From positions 11,955,464 through 12,019,463 of the forward strand of contig CM068548.1 in assembly GCA_035048495.1 (NCBI GenBank): 64,000 nt of DNA. Direction: 5' to 3'. The DNA is from Euptelea pleiosperma. Lineage: Eukaryota > Streptophyta > Magnoliopsida > Ranunculales > Eupteleaceae. A model generated the notes under the pieces. That model saw only the letters and a program-made list of their open reading frames with translations, was not told where the DNA came from and ran no database searches. Shown here piece after piece: positions 35,419 through 46,073 of this stretch (position 1 is the stretch's first letter; the number at the start of each line of letters is the position of its first letter). The translations under genes were made by a program, and so were the position numbers.

Positions 35419-35672
35419 TGGTTTTGAAGTGCGTTTTTCTGGTTGTGGCTTTGCGGGTCCAACAAATTTTGCCACATGGGACTCTTCCGGTTTCAGACCG
35501 TAGGATCTTTGGCCATCGTTTGGTGGATCTACAGACCAAAAATTAACCCATGGGAAAGACTAAATCCAACGGTTAGAGGCTTATTTTTGGTCTGTACGTC
35601 CACCTAAGGACGTGCCAAATATCTATATGGTCAGTGGTATCTAAGAGTACACCATGTGGCTCATACTCAATG
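35419..35672. mobile_element. Diverged Mutator-type MITE core, right side broken by a hAT MITE
   Basis: It contains GCCACATGGGACTCTTCC, ACAGACCAAAAATTAACCCA and the inverted TTTTTGGTCTGTACGTCCAC and CACCATGTGGCTCAT, i.e. the shared MITE core. The right side is interrupted at 35673 by another element. Confidence 0.6.
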
Positions 35673-36191
35673 TAGGGCTACAACTTGGCTGACTCAACCC
35701 CAGCTCGACGGGTTCAACCCGATGTTGGTTTAGGGTTGGGTTGGGCTAGGGTTGAGGCTTAGCCCAACCGACTCAACCCGAGCCCAACATACACTGTATA
35801 TATATACACACACGCGTTAATATAGCCCACATATATACATATTTTACGTTGGTATTATAAGATTACAAGGAGAATTTTGAACTTGTAATTCTTGGACGAA
35901 TAAACCTATAAAGATGGTGGATATAAATGTGTATATATCGGGTTAATTTGGTCCTATTTAACATGATATGGAAATAAAGCTATTATTTAATGGCTAGCAT
36001 AAAGGTTATTATATTGACCAATAAACAATTTTAATATGAAAAAAATTTAGCAACTTTTCTAACAAAAAAAAAAAAAAATGAAATTGACCAACCTGATAGG
36101 GTTGGGCTTGGGTTGAGAAATCTAGGCCTGACCTCGGGTTGGGTTAGGGTTGACTTCCAACCCGACCCAACTCGCCCGAGTTGCAGCCCTA
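35673..36191. mobile_element. hAT-type MITE (TAGGGCT termini), 519 bp
   Basis: It starts TAGGGCTACAACTTGG and ends CCGAGTTGCAGCCCTA (inverted). The flanking 8-mers are ACTCAATG (35665-35672) and ATTCAATG (36192-36199), one mismatch. Subterminal GGGTTGGGTTGGGCTAGGGT-type repeats occur on both sides. A fragment of the same family ends at about 60842. Confidence 0.82.
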
Positions 36192-36199
36192 ATTCAATG

Positions 36200-36480
36200 G
36201 GGAATTTTTTTTTTCATGGATGAGCCATTGAGTAGCGCAACGTCGAGGATATTTTTGGGCCCACTAATTGCATGGATGTTTATCCCACACTTAGTGGATA
36301 TAGAACAAAAATCAGCTTGACTAGACATTGGATTTAGCAGCCAAAAAAACGTTTGAATCCAACGGCTAGAATCACTCCTTAAGCATCTACCAAAAGGTGG
36401 TCGAAACATCCACGCGGTTAGTGGGCCCAAAAAATATGTGCTACCTTGCATTTTTGGTGGGCCACTTTAACACGGTAGCT
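36200..36480. mobile_element. Mutator-type MITE core relic
   Basis: GGGCCCACTAATTGCATGGATG on the left is matched in inverted form by CATCCACGCGGTTAGTGGGCCC on the right, around a core with AACAAAAATCAGCTTGA. Outer termini are not defined. Confidence 0.65.
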
Positions 36481-36489
36481 CGTGGGGGG

Positions 36490-36875
36490 CTGTTCTTTGA
36501 TGCAGACTTCTGTATCAAAATTTTGATACAGAAGTCCCACAAATCCCAACATAGTAGACTCGTTCAGGCCCACTTGACCCCTGAATGTTTGGTCCACGCT
36601 ATTATAGACTTACACGCCAAAAATCGGCATGATTGGCGATTTCTAGTCGTAGGATTTGACCACTTTTTCATCACGGGCTTTGTGATCTGGCCTATGAGTT
36701 GGTTCCAAGCCCATCATGAAAAAGTTCACAAATCCAATGGCTAGGAAAAACTAATCACACTGATGTTTGCTGTATAGGTCCACCAAGGTGTGGGCCAAAC
36801 ATTCAGTGAGCAAATTGAGGGACTTCTGCATCAAATTTTGATACACAAGTCTGTATCATAGATTTTTCCGCTGGA
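36490..36875. mobile_element. Foldback element with a 32-bp perfect palindrome at one end
   Basis: The left arm contains a perfect palindrome (36505-36536) centred on TATCAAAATTTTGATA. The right arm (about 36826-36868) has CTTCTGCATCAAATTTTGAT. The shared core (GCCAAAAATCGGCATGATTG, inner inverted GATTTGACCAC) lies between. Confidence 0.65.
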
Positions 36876-37183
36876 GGAGCACCAAAGCTATTATTCAATG
36901 GGTCCCACCAATGATGATCAATGACTTATATTGTTTTGATTCCTCTTTATGATTAATCTTGTATTTGGTGTCGAAGTTTGTTTAATTTACCTACATGTGT
37001 TTTGCTTGATGGCAGCCATCCGATTTTACGTCTGGGTTTGACTTCCGTAAGTGATTGTAGTCTTGGAAAGTAACCCGTTGACAGACCAGGTTTTTCTTCC
37101 TCTCTTGCTATCTTAAATTTTCTCTAAGTCATGTTTGGTTAACACTTTAATTCTATCCAACATAACTAGTTTTTGGACATAAG

Positions 37184-37502
37184 AAAAAAACCTAGTATAC
37201 CAAATTCGGCCCACCGGCCCATCCCTTAGTGGACAAAAAATCAGTCTGATTGGTGACTTCTAGCCATTGGATTTGAGCATTTTTTTTCATATTATTGGCT
37301 TCATGAACATGCTCACGAATGGTTTCCAAGCCCATGATGAAAAAAAAATCCTCAATCCAATGACTAGAAATCACAATCAGGCTCATTTTCTGTGTAGGTC
37401 CAGTAAGGGGTGAGCCAGACATTATTACGGTCCGTAGGCCTGTGTTTTTTGTAAACTGAACTGAATTTTTTTGTATATTGAACTCAGTGTACTAGGTTTT
37501 TT
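37184..37502. mobile_element. Foldback MITE, about 319 bp
   Basis: AAAAAACCTAGTATAC and GTGTACTAGGTTTTTT form imperfect inverted ends. The inner arms GGACAAAAAATCAGTCTGAT and ATCAGGCTCATTTTCTG place it in the same core group. The target duplication is unclear. Confidence 0.6.
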
Positions 37503-37888
37503 CTAATGTGAACGCCTTTTTGGGGCCACATGAAGATGAGATAGGGACTGATTTTTGGTGAAGATGATCATTATGAAAATCATCTCCTTGGTGTCGTTTC
37601 AAACCCTATTGACTCGATGTTAGGTCCCCCCAATCCGATCTGAACCCGTTCCATTGACAGCCCTACTCCACAGCATGGTCGACTAAGAAATTGAACAATG
37701 TTGTGCAAAAGTTTGTCAATTTACTAAATATTTTATGCTATGGTCTATCAAGTGGACACGTGGATTAGTGAGAAAACATTTCCATGATTTTGCTCCCTTA
37801 AAAGATGTTGCACTTTTGCCTATGAATACAATATCACTTTTTAATTACAATTACATGTTTTTACAGTGTTCTCTCTTGTTGAAATTCA

Positions 37889-38374
37889 ATGGCAATGAAG
37901 AAAGTAATTATGTACAAATTCTTTCTAACCAAATTCGAAGAGGGCGAGGTAGCGAATGGTCGATATATCCCCCGTCAGGTGGTAGAGATTAGAGATAACA
38001 ATCCTGCCCCACCACCAGATCCTAACAATCCATGGAGAATCAGAAAAATTGCATCTTCAACTGACATTAAAGACAACTTTCAGTTTCATAGCGTGGAACA
38101 TGTCCACAATTATCTTTACCAGATGTGGCCTTTAGACATGTCAAATACTGTGGAACAACGTGGGGAGATAGAAATTAGAGTATTGGATCTTAATGAACAT
38201 AAGAGATACACTTTAACTTTCAAGATGCATGTCAACGACCAATTTATTCTATTGTGGAAGAGATTAATCCAAGGGAGGACGCACGAATTCATACCTGGAG
38301 ACGAGATTGGAATGTACTGGAATCCTGACATGTATAATGGGGTGTTATGCTTGTCATTGCTGAATCGAGCTTGA
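37889..38374 (+). CDS. B3-like DNA-binding-domain protein, single exon, 161 aa
   Basis: The ATG follows a short leader (TTGAAATTCAATGG). The N-terminal part KVIMYKFFLTKFEEGE resembles the first strands of plant B3-like domains. The second half EIEIRVLDLNEHKRYTLTFK, then HEFIPGDEIGMYW (residues about 130-142) and a terminal hydrophobic strand LCLSLLNRA, matches the pattern of the small At2g33720-type B3 proteins, in which GDEIG(L/M)(Y/F)W is a strong signature. Members are presumed nuclear DNA-binding proteins, and target sequences are largely unknown. The codon frame is intact with no intron. It sits alone among transposon relics, followed by an E2-gene exon copy, so it may itself be a displaced duplicate. 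Family identification is by pattern only. Confidence 0.72.
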   Translation: MAMKKVIMYKFFLTKFEEGEVANGRYIPRQVVEIRDNNPAPPPDPNNPWRIRKIASSTDIKDNFQFHSVEHVHNYLYQMWPLDMSNTVEQRGEIEIRVLDLNEHKRYTLTFKMHVNDQFILLWKRLIQGRTHEFIPGDEIGMYWNPDMYNGVLCLSLLNRA

Positions 38375-38716
38375 GGTGTGTGCCTAGTACTAGTGCTACT
38401 AATCTTTGTATTTGATCTATTGTTGTTTGAGTACTGTTTACTTACTATCATCTTGTGATAGGTTTTTAGGTCACTAGGCCTACAGTGCCATCCGCTACTG
38501 TCTCAAGCAGGTTTGGTTTTATTTATTCTTGACTCAAAATTTTATTACTTCTCTCTCTATTGATCAATAATTTGATTCTAAAGCGGTTGCTAGTCGTTCG
38601 ACATCTGCAAAAATTGATGTTGTGGGTCAAAACTAATGCACTTGTTGTGTTTGATATTGGGTTTCTAATTTGTTTCAACTGTCCTGATGTTAAGTGTGGG
38701 TTTTTTTTCTTGCAGT

Positions 38717-38790
38717 GTTTTGGTGGTGCAATTGGTGCAAAATGGTCGTTAAAGGCGCGCAAAGGCTACATTGAGATGATTTTTAAGTAA
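38717..38790 (+). pseudogene. Decayed copy of the last exon of the PDH E2 gene
   Basis: After an acceptor-like TTCTTGCAG the frame reads GGAIGAKWSLKARKGYIEM, against [17 protein letters not shown] in the true last exon at 31842-31912. The nucleotides are also alike (GGTGCAATTGGTGCAAAATG; AAAGGCTACATTGAGA). It stops soon after and lacks the PESMLL end. The parent, or a paralog, supplied this fragment with part of the preceding intron border. It cannot function alone. Confidence 0.8.
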
Positions 38791-38960
38791 AAATGGGTTG
38801 ACATAGAAAACTTTTATGGGTTAGAACCATTTCTAGAAAACTTTTCAAAGGACAAACTCTTTATTTGAGATGTGTTGTGTGTGTGTTTTTAAGGTCATTG
38901 TTTGATGTACTTATTAAGTTCATTTGTCTACTTAAGACTCTCTTTTCATTGAAATTGAGT

Positions 38961-39230
38961 GAGTAAAACTTAAGCTGACCGTCGATGGTCAGTGAAGCCG
39001 CTGACTGCCCACTCTATGAGCCATGTGGCATATTTTTAGAGGACACTGACACAGTATGGATGTTTGGCCAATCTGTAGGTGGACCTACAAACCAAAAATC
39101 AATCTGATTAGTGACTTGTAGACCAAAAATCAAAGCACAATCCAATCTGATAAGGCTGATATGTGGTTGAGAAGATCTCATGTACTGGCCGGGCCCATCA
39201 ATGAAGGGTGTGGTTTTTTTTTTTTTTTGC
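38961..39230. mobile_element. Truncated MITE of the GAGTAAAAC group
   Basis: It begins GAGTAAAACTTAAGCTGACC, and the core follows (GCCATGTGGCATATTTTTAG, AGTATGGATGTTTGGCC, AACCAAAAATCAATCTGATT). The right half is not recognisable and a T run follows at 39215-39228. Confidence 0.65.
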
Positions 39231-41207
39231 TTGGGTTGGACTAGAAACAATTTATTCTCTGAGAAAGATGGTTTACACTTAATGCCCAATAACCTAATAT
39301 GAATAGACTTATCATTTTAACCAAACACCCCTACCTTTCATATATCCTTGCTCTCACAACCCTTCTGGACAATTTTTAGGACGGACGTGTCATTCACTCA
39401 TTGAACCCCAAGATTTGGGGCCTCGAAAAGAGTATTCACTGACACGTGTCTGAGTCTGAGAACATCAATTTCAACTCCAATAAAGAGCCACGTGTCGAAC
39501 CAGGTTGGATCAATGAGGTAGAATATAGGAAGGGACCATGCAAAGATAAAGTTCTTAGCTACCAAAGGAGGGTTCAATTGCACAAGATGCTTGTCATCAT
39601 TGATGCGTTAAGTATCTTTGAAGTTTGAACAACTAAAGCTAAGGGAATCAAGATCTGTGAAAGCACCAATCCTCATTGCTCATTCCAGAACAGGAAACTC
39701 ATTTTTTCAGAAAAAAAAAAAAAGAAATTCAAAACCCACTAAAAAGGGAAATATTTATCAGCCTTTCTCTTTAATTTCTTTTTTTTTTTCTTTAAATCCC
39801 ACCATTTATCATCATTAATGCAAGAGTATAGAGATTATAATGATGGAGGTGCCATATGATGAACCTTAGGTCCATGATCAATATATGAAACCAACCCATC
39901 ATGAAATATAAGCCGAAAGTTGGCAGCTGGGCTTGTCAGAAGATCTTAACCATCCAATCTAGAGCTAAAATTGACTAAAATAAGACAGTTAAAGGTTAAT
40001 TAAGAAAAAAAAACTCATACATCTGGTGAGGTGTCTCGCTAATTGAATGGTTTGGATCTATTAGTCGGTGCGCCATGTATGGGAAATGGAGATAGGGTCC
40101 GTCCACAATGTTGAATATATATAAATGATAAACATAACATCTTCAAATTATTTTATAATATGGGCTGCATTATGCGTGTTTTGATTGTTTGATTATCTCA
40201 ACTTAATTGCATTACAAGCTATATCGCATCTAAATAATAATAATAATAATAATTCGTTTAAAGGGAATGAAGGCGTGATGTCGTCGTCCTTTAACCGTAT
40301 GCTTTGGCTGTGATTGGAGTGAACATTTCCAATTATTCTTTGTATAATTATAGTTTAATAACATAAAGCATATATACTTTAAGCTACTTTGCGCCGTAAT
40401 AAATCTTCTCATGCGCACAATTACTGACGCTGCTCGAGCTCTGATTGGCTAGTTGTGTCGCAAAATAAGAACATATTTTCTTTTCCTCTCTCTCTCTCTT
40501 TCTTTTTTTCTAATCAAAGGTCCAACCATATTAGAAGCTAATATTCCTTCTTGTTTTCGAGAAGGGATCGATGAACTTTTGTGTGCATTAATACAAATTA
40601 AAAACCTATATGCATGAGCTTATATATCGTTCAAATCGGGCACATTTTCAAAAAATATATCGCATGGATCATATAATCTTTACCATATGATATGTATTGC
40701 AGCATATTCCTGTAAATTACATGACTCATAACCATCCGATCAATGGAAATTTTCTATATATTGATTGTCGATACCGATAATTTTTCTTCCTCTAATTAAT
40801 TACATTTTTTTGATAGGATATTAGGGTAATCCGATCGGTGACCAACGAATCGAACGGTCCGGGATCGATGGATACCTTGCCACCATAGTAGATAGATATA
40901 GTTTACAAAAACTTGCTAGTCTCTCTCTCTCTCTGAAGTTCTTGGAAATTTGTGAGGAAGGGAACAGCATGGGAAGAGAGAGGATTGGAGGAGAAAGAGA
41001 TAAGAGGGGTGATGAGGATTGGAGGAATAGAGATTTAGAATTACAAGATGCATTGGTAAGAGGAATTGAATAAATGAGATACTGATTGGGTTTTATGGAG
41101 TAAGAGAGGAAAAGATAAAAAGTTCTGTTTTTGTTCTTTATATTATTGGTATTAAATTATTTGAAGAGAGACCCACTCAGAGCTAAAAACACTACCCTTT
41201 CCATCTT
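39231..41207. other. Intergenic, probable upstream region of MIR156
   Basis: I see no supported protein gene. It holds A/T runs (39709-39722, 39778-39790), an (AAT)n stretch (40231-40252), and a CT stretch (40920-40934). The last few hundred bases before the TATA box at 41208 are purine-rich (GGAGGAGAAAGAGATAAGAG). Confidence 0.5.
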
Positions 41208-41214
41208 TATATAA
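41208..41214 (+). promoter_or_regulatory. TATA box of the MIR156 gene
   Basis: TATATAA lies within CATCTTTATATAAGGCTC, 173 bp before the hairpin. Transcription would begin roughly 25-35 bp downstream, near 41240. Confidence 0.7.
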
Positions 41215-41380
41215 GGCTCAAGAAGCCTTCCCTTCTTCACACATCAAATCAACCTCTAGCTCTTTCCCCATTAATGGAAGTGGAACAGTTGAGTTTGTAG
41301 AGAGGAGATCGAGGGGTTGTGAAGAAGAAGGTTTCTTTGGTGTACAGGTAATTAATGGTGTTGTTTATCTGGGTTTTTAT

Positions 41381-41475
41381 GGGAGGTGACAGAAGAGAGT
41401 GAGCACACATGGTTTTTCTTGCATGAAGCTCCATGCTCGAAGCTCTGCGTGCTCTCTCTCTATCTGTCACCCACC
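41381..41475 (+). ncRNA. MIR156: MIR156 precursor hairpin
   Basis: The 5' arm contains TGACAGAAGAGAGTGAGCAC (41387-41406), identical to mature miR156 of land plants. The 3' arm GCTCTCTCTCTATCTGTCAC (41451-41470) pairs with it, leaving the usual short loop that includes the inner stem GCATGAAGCTCCATGC. In plants miR156 guides AGO1 to SPL transcription-factor mRNAs and sets juvenile-phase timing. It is preceded by a TATA box, and a CT-rich segment follows within the likely primary transcript. I cannot tell which locus letter this is. Confidence 0.96.
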
Positions 41476-41489
41476 GCTAACTTAGTCGA

Positions 41490-41509
41490 TCTGTGTGTGT
41501 GTGTGTGAG

Positions 41510-41548
<39 letters not shown>

Positions 41549-41618
41549 ATGATTTAGAACTCAAGTATGAATGGGTTAGCTAAAAGGAGTATGGAACAAG
41601 TTCATTCTGTGTGTGTGA

Positions 41619-41660
<42 letters not shown>

Positions 41661-41730
41661 ATGATTTAGAACTCAACCATGCATGGGTTAGCTATATGGA
41701 GTATGAAACAAGTTCATTCAATGATTTCAA
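41490..41730 (+). repeat. Tandem duplication with (CT)n tracts downstream of MIR156
   Basis: Two units about 112 bp apart share GTGTGTGTGTG, a CT run of about 16 units, GTTATGATTTAGAACTCAA, ATGGGTTAGCTA and ACAAGTTCATTC. They lie just 3' of the hairpin and are probably part of the primary transcript. Confidence 0.88.
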
Positions 41731-42976
41731 GTACGTCACTTGAGTAGGGTTGATTAAGCCTGATGGGTTTTAAAAAAAAAAAAAAAAGTCGGATGGACCT
41801 CATTCATCAGTGCCTTACCATGAATATTATGATGGGGGGCTTTACTCTTCTACACAACAATTGGTGTAAGCAATAGAGCAACCCTTGGGAAGGTTGCACC
41901 ATTTTGATCAAAACCATCCTATCCATTGCTTCTATTTGGTTTGTCAATAAAAATACGTTCATTATTTGGATGGTTAGGATCATTCAATCAGTTTAATTTG
42001 TTCTTGGAAACCCAAATAATAATACTCAAATATATTTTGAGGTATGACCAATTACATTCTCAAGACGTACAAAACCTTTTATTTTCAGATTATATTTAGC
42101 AAATTTATTAGTATCCTTCATCTCACACTAGTTCTTTGCCACCTTAATATGCATGATTTCGCGTCTTAATGAAAATCATTCTATTTTTCTTGTGGGACCT
42201 CACTGCAATTGCCTCACGAAGTGATCGAGCATTCGAATAAAAAATTCATTAGATTATAAAGCAGATCTCTCACAGTGAAGTAGTTTTCTTGTCGCGAACT
42301 TCAGAGAGGAGTTCAACGTTATACCAGTTGCCGGAAGGATACTTTCAATATATATGTAAAGGCCAAGAAGAAGATGTCTTTCAAAGCCAAAAATGTAGCT
42401 ATTAGTTTCACAAATGAGGATTAGGATGTGGTGGTGTACACAACAGCTCATTGCGCAGTCGTTGAGAGTTCGATCAAAGATATCCACTTGTTCAATATCG
42501 ACTCACATTCATTGAACTTACTACATGTCTCGAATCAATTAACCTGAAGTAGTTTGTGATTTGTTGTGATCAGTTGATTTAAATTTCGGCCGTGTTCAAT
42601 GTATCTATCGAGTTTACAAATAGAAGTTGCGGATTGATTCGCAATTCATGGTTAATTCTATTTGCGATGATTTGATATAACTTAACCTAGCAGCAGCCTG
42701 TACAGATTGATCTAGTTGATATACACTCATGGTCAAATTAATCTTTGAGAAAATCAAATTACAAGTCAACTAATTCACACCAGATGAGCATTCCAATTGT
42801 TTGACTAAGCATTTCCTTTAGACAATTGATAGAAGCATTTTGCAAAACAATAACTGTATGGAAAATTGTCAGGAAAATAAGATTTTGTGGATAAAACTAG
42901 GATTAATACAATGAACCTAATCAAGGGTTTATATATATATATAAAGATAAAAAAAAGATCTAAAAATAGAAACTAA
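41731..42976. other. Intergenic AT-rich stretch, nothing recognised
   Basis: There is an A run at 41771-41787. No gene, hairpin or defined element is supported. Confidence 0.5.
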
Positions 42977-43417
42977 GGGGATGATTGGATCACCATTTTT
43001 AGACTTGAAAAAGTCCTTTTTTTTTTTTTTCCGCAAAAAGACTTTTTCAAAATAATAGATTGTTTGGATCACTATTTTTTAAAAAGTATTTATTCCATAG
43101 AAATATATTTTTCACGCCAAAAAGTCTTTTTGTAAAAAATAACTGAGAGCTGTTTTTCAAGTAAATAAATATATTTTTTTAAAATTTGCTAGCTCAGTGA
43201 ACATAATAAACAAAGAAACGGTTTTTGATAGAAGTCCCCTTAAAAAAAAAAGACATTATAGCGGTGGGGCCCACTAAGAGAAGATAAAGACATTTTGCAT
43301 TAATGATGATCCAAACGACCTTTTTAAGAAAAACACATTTTCAAAAATATATTTTCAGAAAAGCAAATTTTTTTAAAATAAATTTTTTTTTTGAAAAATG
43401 ACGATCCAAACACCGCC
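42977..43417. mobile_element. Tourist-like MITE, 441 bp
   Basis: It begins GGGGATGATTGGATCACC and ends CGATCCAAACACCGCC (inverted), flanked by TAA on both sides (42974-42976, 43418-43420). It is the same family as 33342-33672. Confidence 0.85.
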
Positions 43418-43599
43418 TAAATCTAATCTAAATTAATAGAAATCCTAAATTAACCTAATCTTGACTAGGAGATAGAAGAATATATATGTGATGAGATACA
43501 ATGATTGTGATATGGTGTATCTCATACAATGCATATTTTATCTCTAATACTCCTCAAACTCATGGGGATCAATATTCATCATGAGTTTGTCAAAATCCA

Positions 43600-44435
43600 A
43601 CGTCTTCCAAGATTGAATCACCTTTGACGAATGTTTTCACCTCTTTGAGGGTTCCAAGATGATTGAATCGCCTTGATCTAGCTTTGTTGTTGGTGATCAA
43701 CAGTGAAAGAAAGTAGTTGCCAGCCAAAACACTGATCCACGATAGTCCTGCTTGATTTTTTCATATGTTTTAGGATTATCGAAACCAGTTGAAATCTTAT
43801 CGCTGAAAAGAAGAAATATTTGGTTTACGTGCTGAATCAAAATTTATGGATTTGTATTCTGGAGAAGGAGAAAGAAGATGATGAAGGGGATGAAGAGCTA
43901 CTGGCTCTACTTGAATTTGAGATGGTCCTATAAAAATCACATGGCGGGCATCATTAGGCCAAGATGCGTGGGCATTTTTTTGTTTCATGGACTTGGGCTC
44001 TATGAGTCCTCAAGTGATAAAGTGTGTGGGCTGATTCTGGACCTCATGGGAAGGTTGTGGTCTCCTTTGGACTGAGAAGAAAGGGTGAGCCTCTTTTGGT
44101 CCATGAAAGATAAGAGCCTCTGTTGGGTATGGACCTTTTTGGGCTGCATATGGGCTTGGTCTTTAAAGTCCTCAAGGAAACTTCTTCTTCCACTTTTTTT
44201 CTTGTAAGAATGGGCCTTGATGAGCCAGATGAATTGGAGAAGGGATGATCTCAACATCGGGCTTGGGCTTCTGAGAAGCTCATAAAGAAAGTAACTACCT
44301 TGGATCACCATTTTGGCTGGCAACTACCTTCTTTCACTATCGATCACCAACATTAAAGCTTGATCAAGGCAATTCAATCATATTGGAACCTTCAAAGTAG
44401 CAAAAAAAATCTTCAAAGGTGAATTAATCTTGATC
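43600..44435. mobile_element. Foldback element with inverted repeats of about 130 bp
   Basis: The left arm (about 43605-43735) with GGTTCCAAGATGATTGAATC and GAAAGAAAGTAGTTGCCAGC is matched in inverted form at about 44312-44430 (GCTGGCAACTACCTTCTTTC, GATTGAATTGCC complement). The interior of about 570 bp shows no transposase. The size and long arms suggest a non-autonomous DNA transposon. Exact ends and target duplication were not fixed. Confidence 0.7.
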
Positions 44436-45027
44436 AAGGCAATTCAATCATCTCATCAATTAGGTTCTAATTTCTATCAATTACTATAATAGATTAATAG
44501 ATTTAATTTCTATCTTTATATTTTTTTATTTTTTTTATTTCTTAATCTTTATATTGATTAGGGTTAGTGAGTGAAATTAAAAACAAAAATAACAGGCCCG
44601 ACGTGCTACAGTGATGGCGCCCCGCAGAGAAGTGATTAACCAAGGAAAATAAAACTTTCTTGATAAAACGTATCTTCTTGTTATCTTTTATTTAAGCTCA
44701 GCTGATAGAACCCACCACCTACCTTCCTGCAAGTTGTCTTAAAAAAGAGTTGACTCATAACAACAGGTTAGTCTTTGTGGTCAAGGTCTGCACTTAGACG
44801 TATTATAGAGAGAAAGTTTTCTTTATTTTCTAGGGAAATTGTTATTTTCAGACCCCATTTTGCTTCTTCCACTCCCAGCCTATTTTGCTTCATCAAATCA
44901 AGTGAAAGAAGATATGAGCAAGGTTTAAAAGAGGCTGTTTTAACGGTATAACGGACCGGGGCATTACCGTTAAAATGAATTGTAACGGACAAGGGCATAA
45001 AACGGAAAAAAATGGCGATGAAATTCA

Positions 45028-45148
45028 AAAGATTTAAATGGCTTAGTAGGGAAAATTACACAGATTTAAAATGGCTATCTAACAATGGACAGTTGTGTTT
45101 TCCCAAAGAAAATGCAATTTTCCCACTTAGCAATCAAACACGCCCTTA
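45028..45148. mobile_element. Right-end fragment of the GGGCGTGTTTGATTGC Tourist family
   Basis: The stretch GATTTAAAATGGCTATCTAA...CAATCAAACACGCCCTTA repeats the right half of 20187-20491 and is followed by TTA. The left end is missing. Confidence 0.75.
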
Positions 45149-45527
45149 CCTTTTTTAGCTTCATCCACTCCGATGTCTTAAACACTTATTTTAATGAGAA
45201 AAGCGGCGATCATGCGCCAATGATTGTGTGCCACATATACCATTAGTTTAGACTTTGGTTTTAAAAAGACTTGTTAAAAAGTAACCACTGGTATATGTGG
45301 CGCGTGATCATTGTTGCACCATCGCCGCTTCAAAAATCCCTCCGCTTCAAGATTTTTCTCTATTATGATGAAATTACCCTTCTGACCTGGTAAGAAACAA
45401 AGGCTAGTTTAAGAATTTCAAACAAAAAGAAAACCACTTTTTTCCAACTGAAAAGGGCATTTTTGTCCAGGGGAGTGTTAAAAAATATTGTGGATGAAGC
45501 AAAACAGGAGTGGATGGAGTGGGTCGT

Positions 45528-45648
45528 GGTGCCAGCTTGCTCAGTTGGTAAAGTTTGTGGGTGATGAAACCATAGACCTGGGTTCAAAACCCGCCTTCAC
45601 CGAGTTACTGATCTCTTTAAAAACAGGCTTAACTACCAAAAAAAAAGA
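45528..45648 (+). mobile_element. tRNA-derived SINE, copy 1
   Basis: It contains an A-box-like TTGCTCAGTTGG and a B-box-like GGGTTCAAAACCC with tRNA-like spacing. A short body (GAGTTACTGATCTCTTTAAA) and an A-rich tail follow. This is a pol III-promoter SINE, not a functional tRNA gene. Confidence 0.75.
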
Positions 45649-45666
45649 AGAAAAAGAATGGGTTAA

Positions 45667-45797
45667 GGTGCCAGCTTGCTCAGTTGGTAGAGTTTGTGGG
45701 TGATAATACCATGGACCTGTGTTCAAAACCTGCCTTCACCGAGTTACTGAACGCTCTAAAAACAGGCTTACCTCTCAAAAAAAAACAAACAAATATA
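45667..45797 (+). mobile_element. tRNA-derived SINE, copy 2
   Basis: It has the same head (GTGCCAGCTTGCTCAGTTGG), B-box region (TGTGTTCAAAACCTG) and ACAGGCTTAC tail as copy 1, ending in an A-rich tract. Confidence 0.75.
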
Positions 45798-45843
45798 GAC
45801 CTGGGTTCAGTTGTGGGTGATGATAAGCAAAACAAGACTTTTG

Positions 45844-45956
45844 AAGGTGCCAGCTTGCTCAGTTAGTAAAGTTTGTGGGTGATGATACCATAGACCTGGG
45901 TTCAAAACCAGCTCTCACCGAGTTACTGATCTCTTTAAAAAACAGGCTTACAGCAG
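45844..45956 (+). mobile_element. tRNA-derived SINE, copy 3
   Basis: GGTGCCAGCTTGCTCAGTTA to ACAGGCTTAC, the same family. A fragment of another copy (AGACCTGGGTTCAGTTGTGG, about 45799) lies between copies 2 and 3. The three full units lie in direct tandem. Confidence 0.75.
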
Positions 45957-46073
45957 TGGAGAAAGCATTCCCCTTCTTTTATTATCAAACAGGAGTGGAG
46001 AAAGCATTCCCCTCCTTTTATTATCACAAGAGAAAGAAGTCAGCTCTCTCTCTCTAAAAAAGACCCTTTATAA
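45957..46073. repeat. Short tandem repeat (GTGGAGAAAGCATTCCCCT units)
   Basis: The phrase GTGGAGAAAGCATTCCCC followed by TTTTATTATCA occurs twice (45956 and 45993). A CT run follows near 46043. Confidence 0.7.

Noticed and set aside
45537..45594. Possible tRNA genes (A- and B-box-like motifs)
   Set aside because: No cloverleaf can be formed from the sequence. The units have A-rich tails and occur in three diverged copies, so SINE is the better reading.
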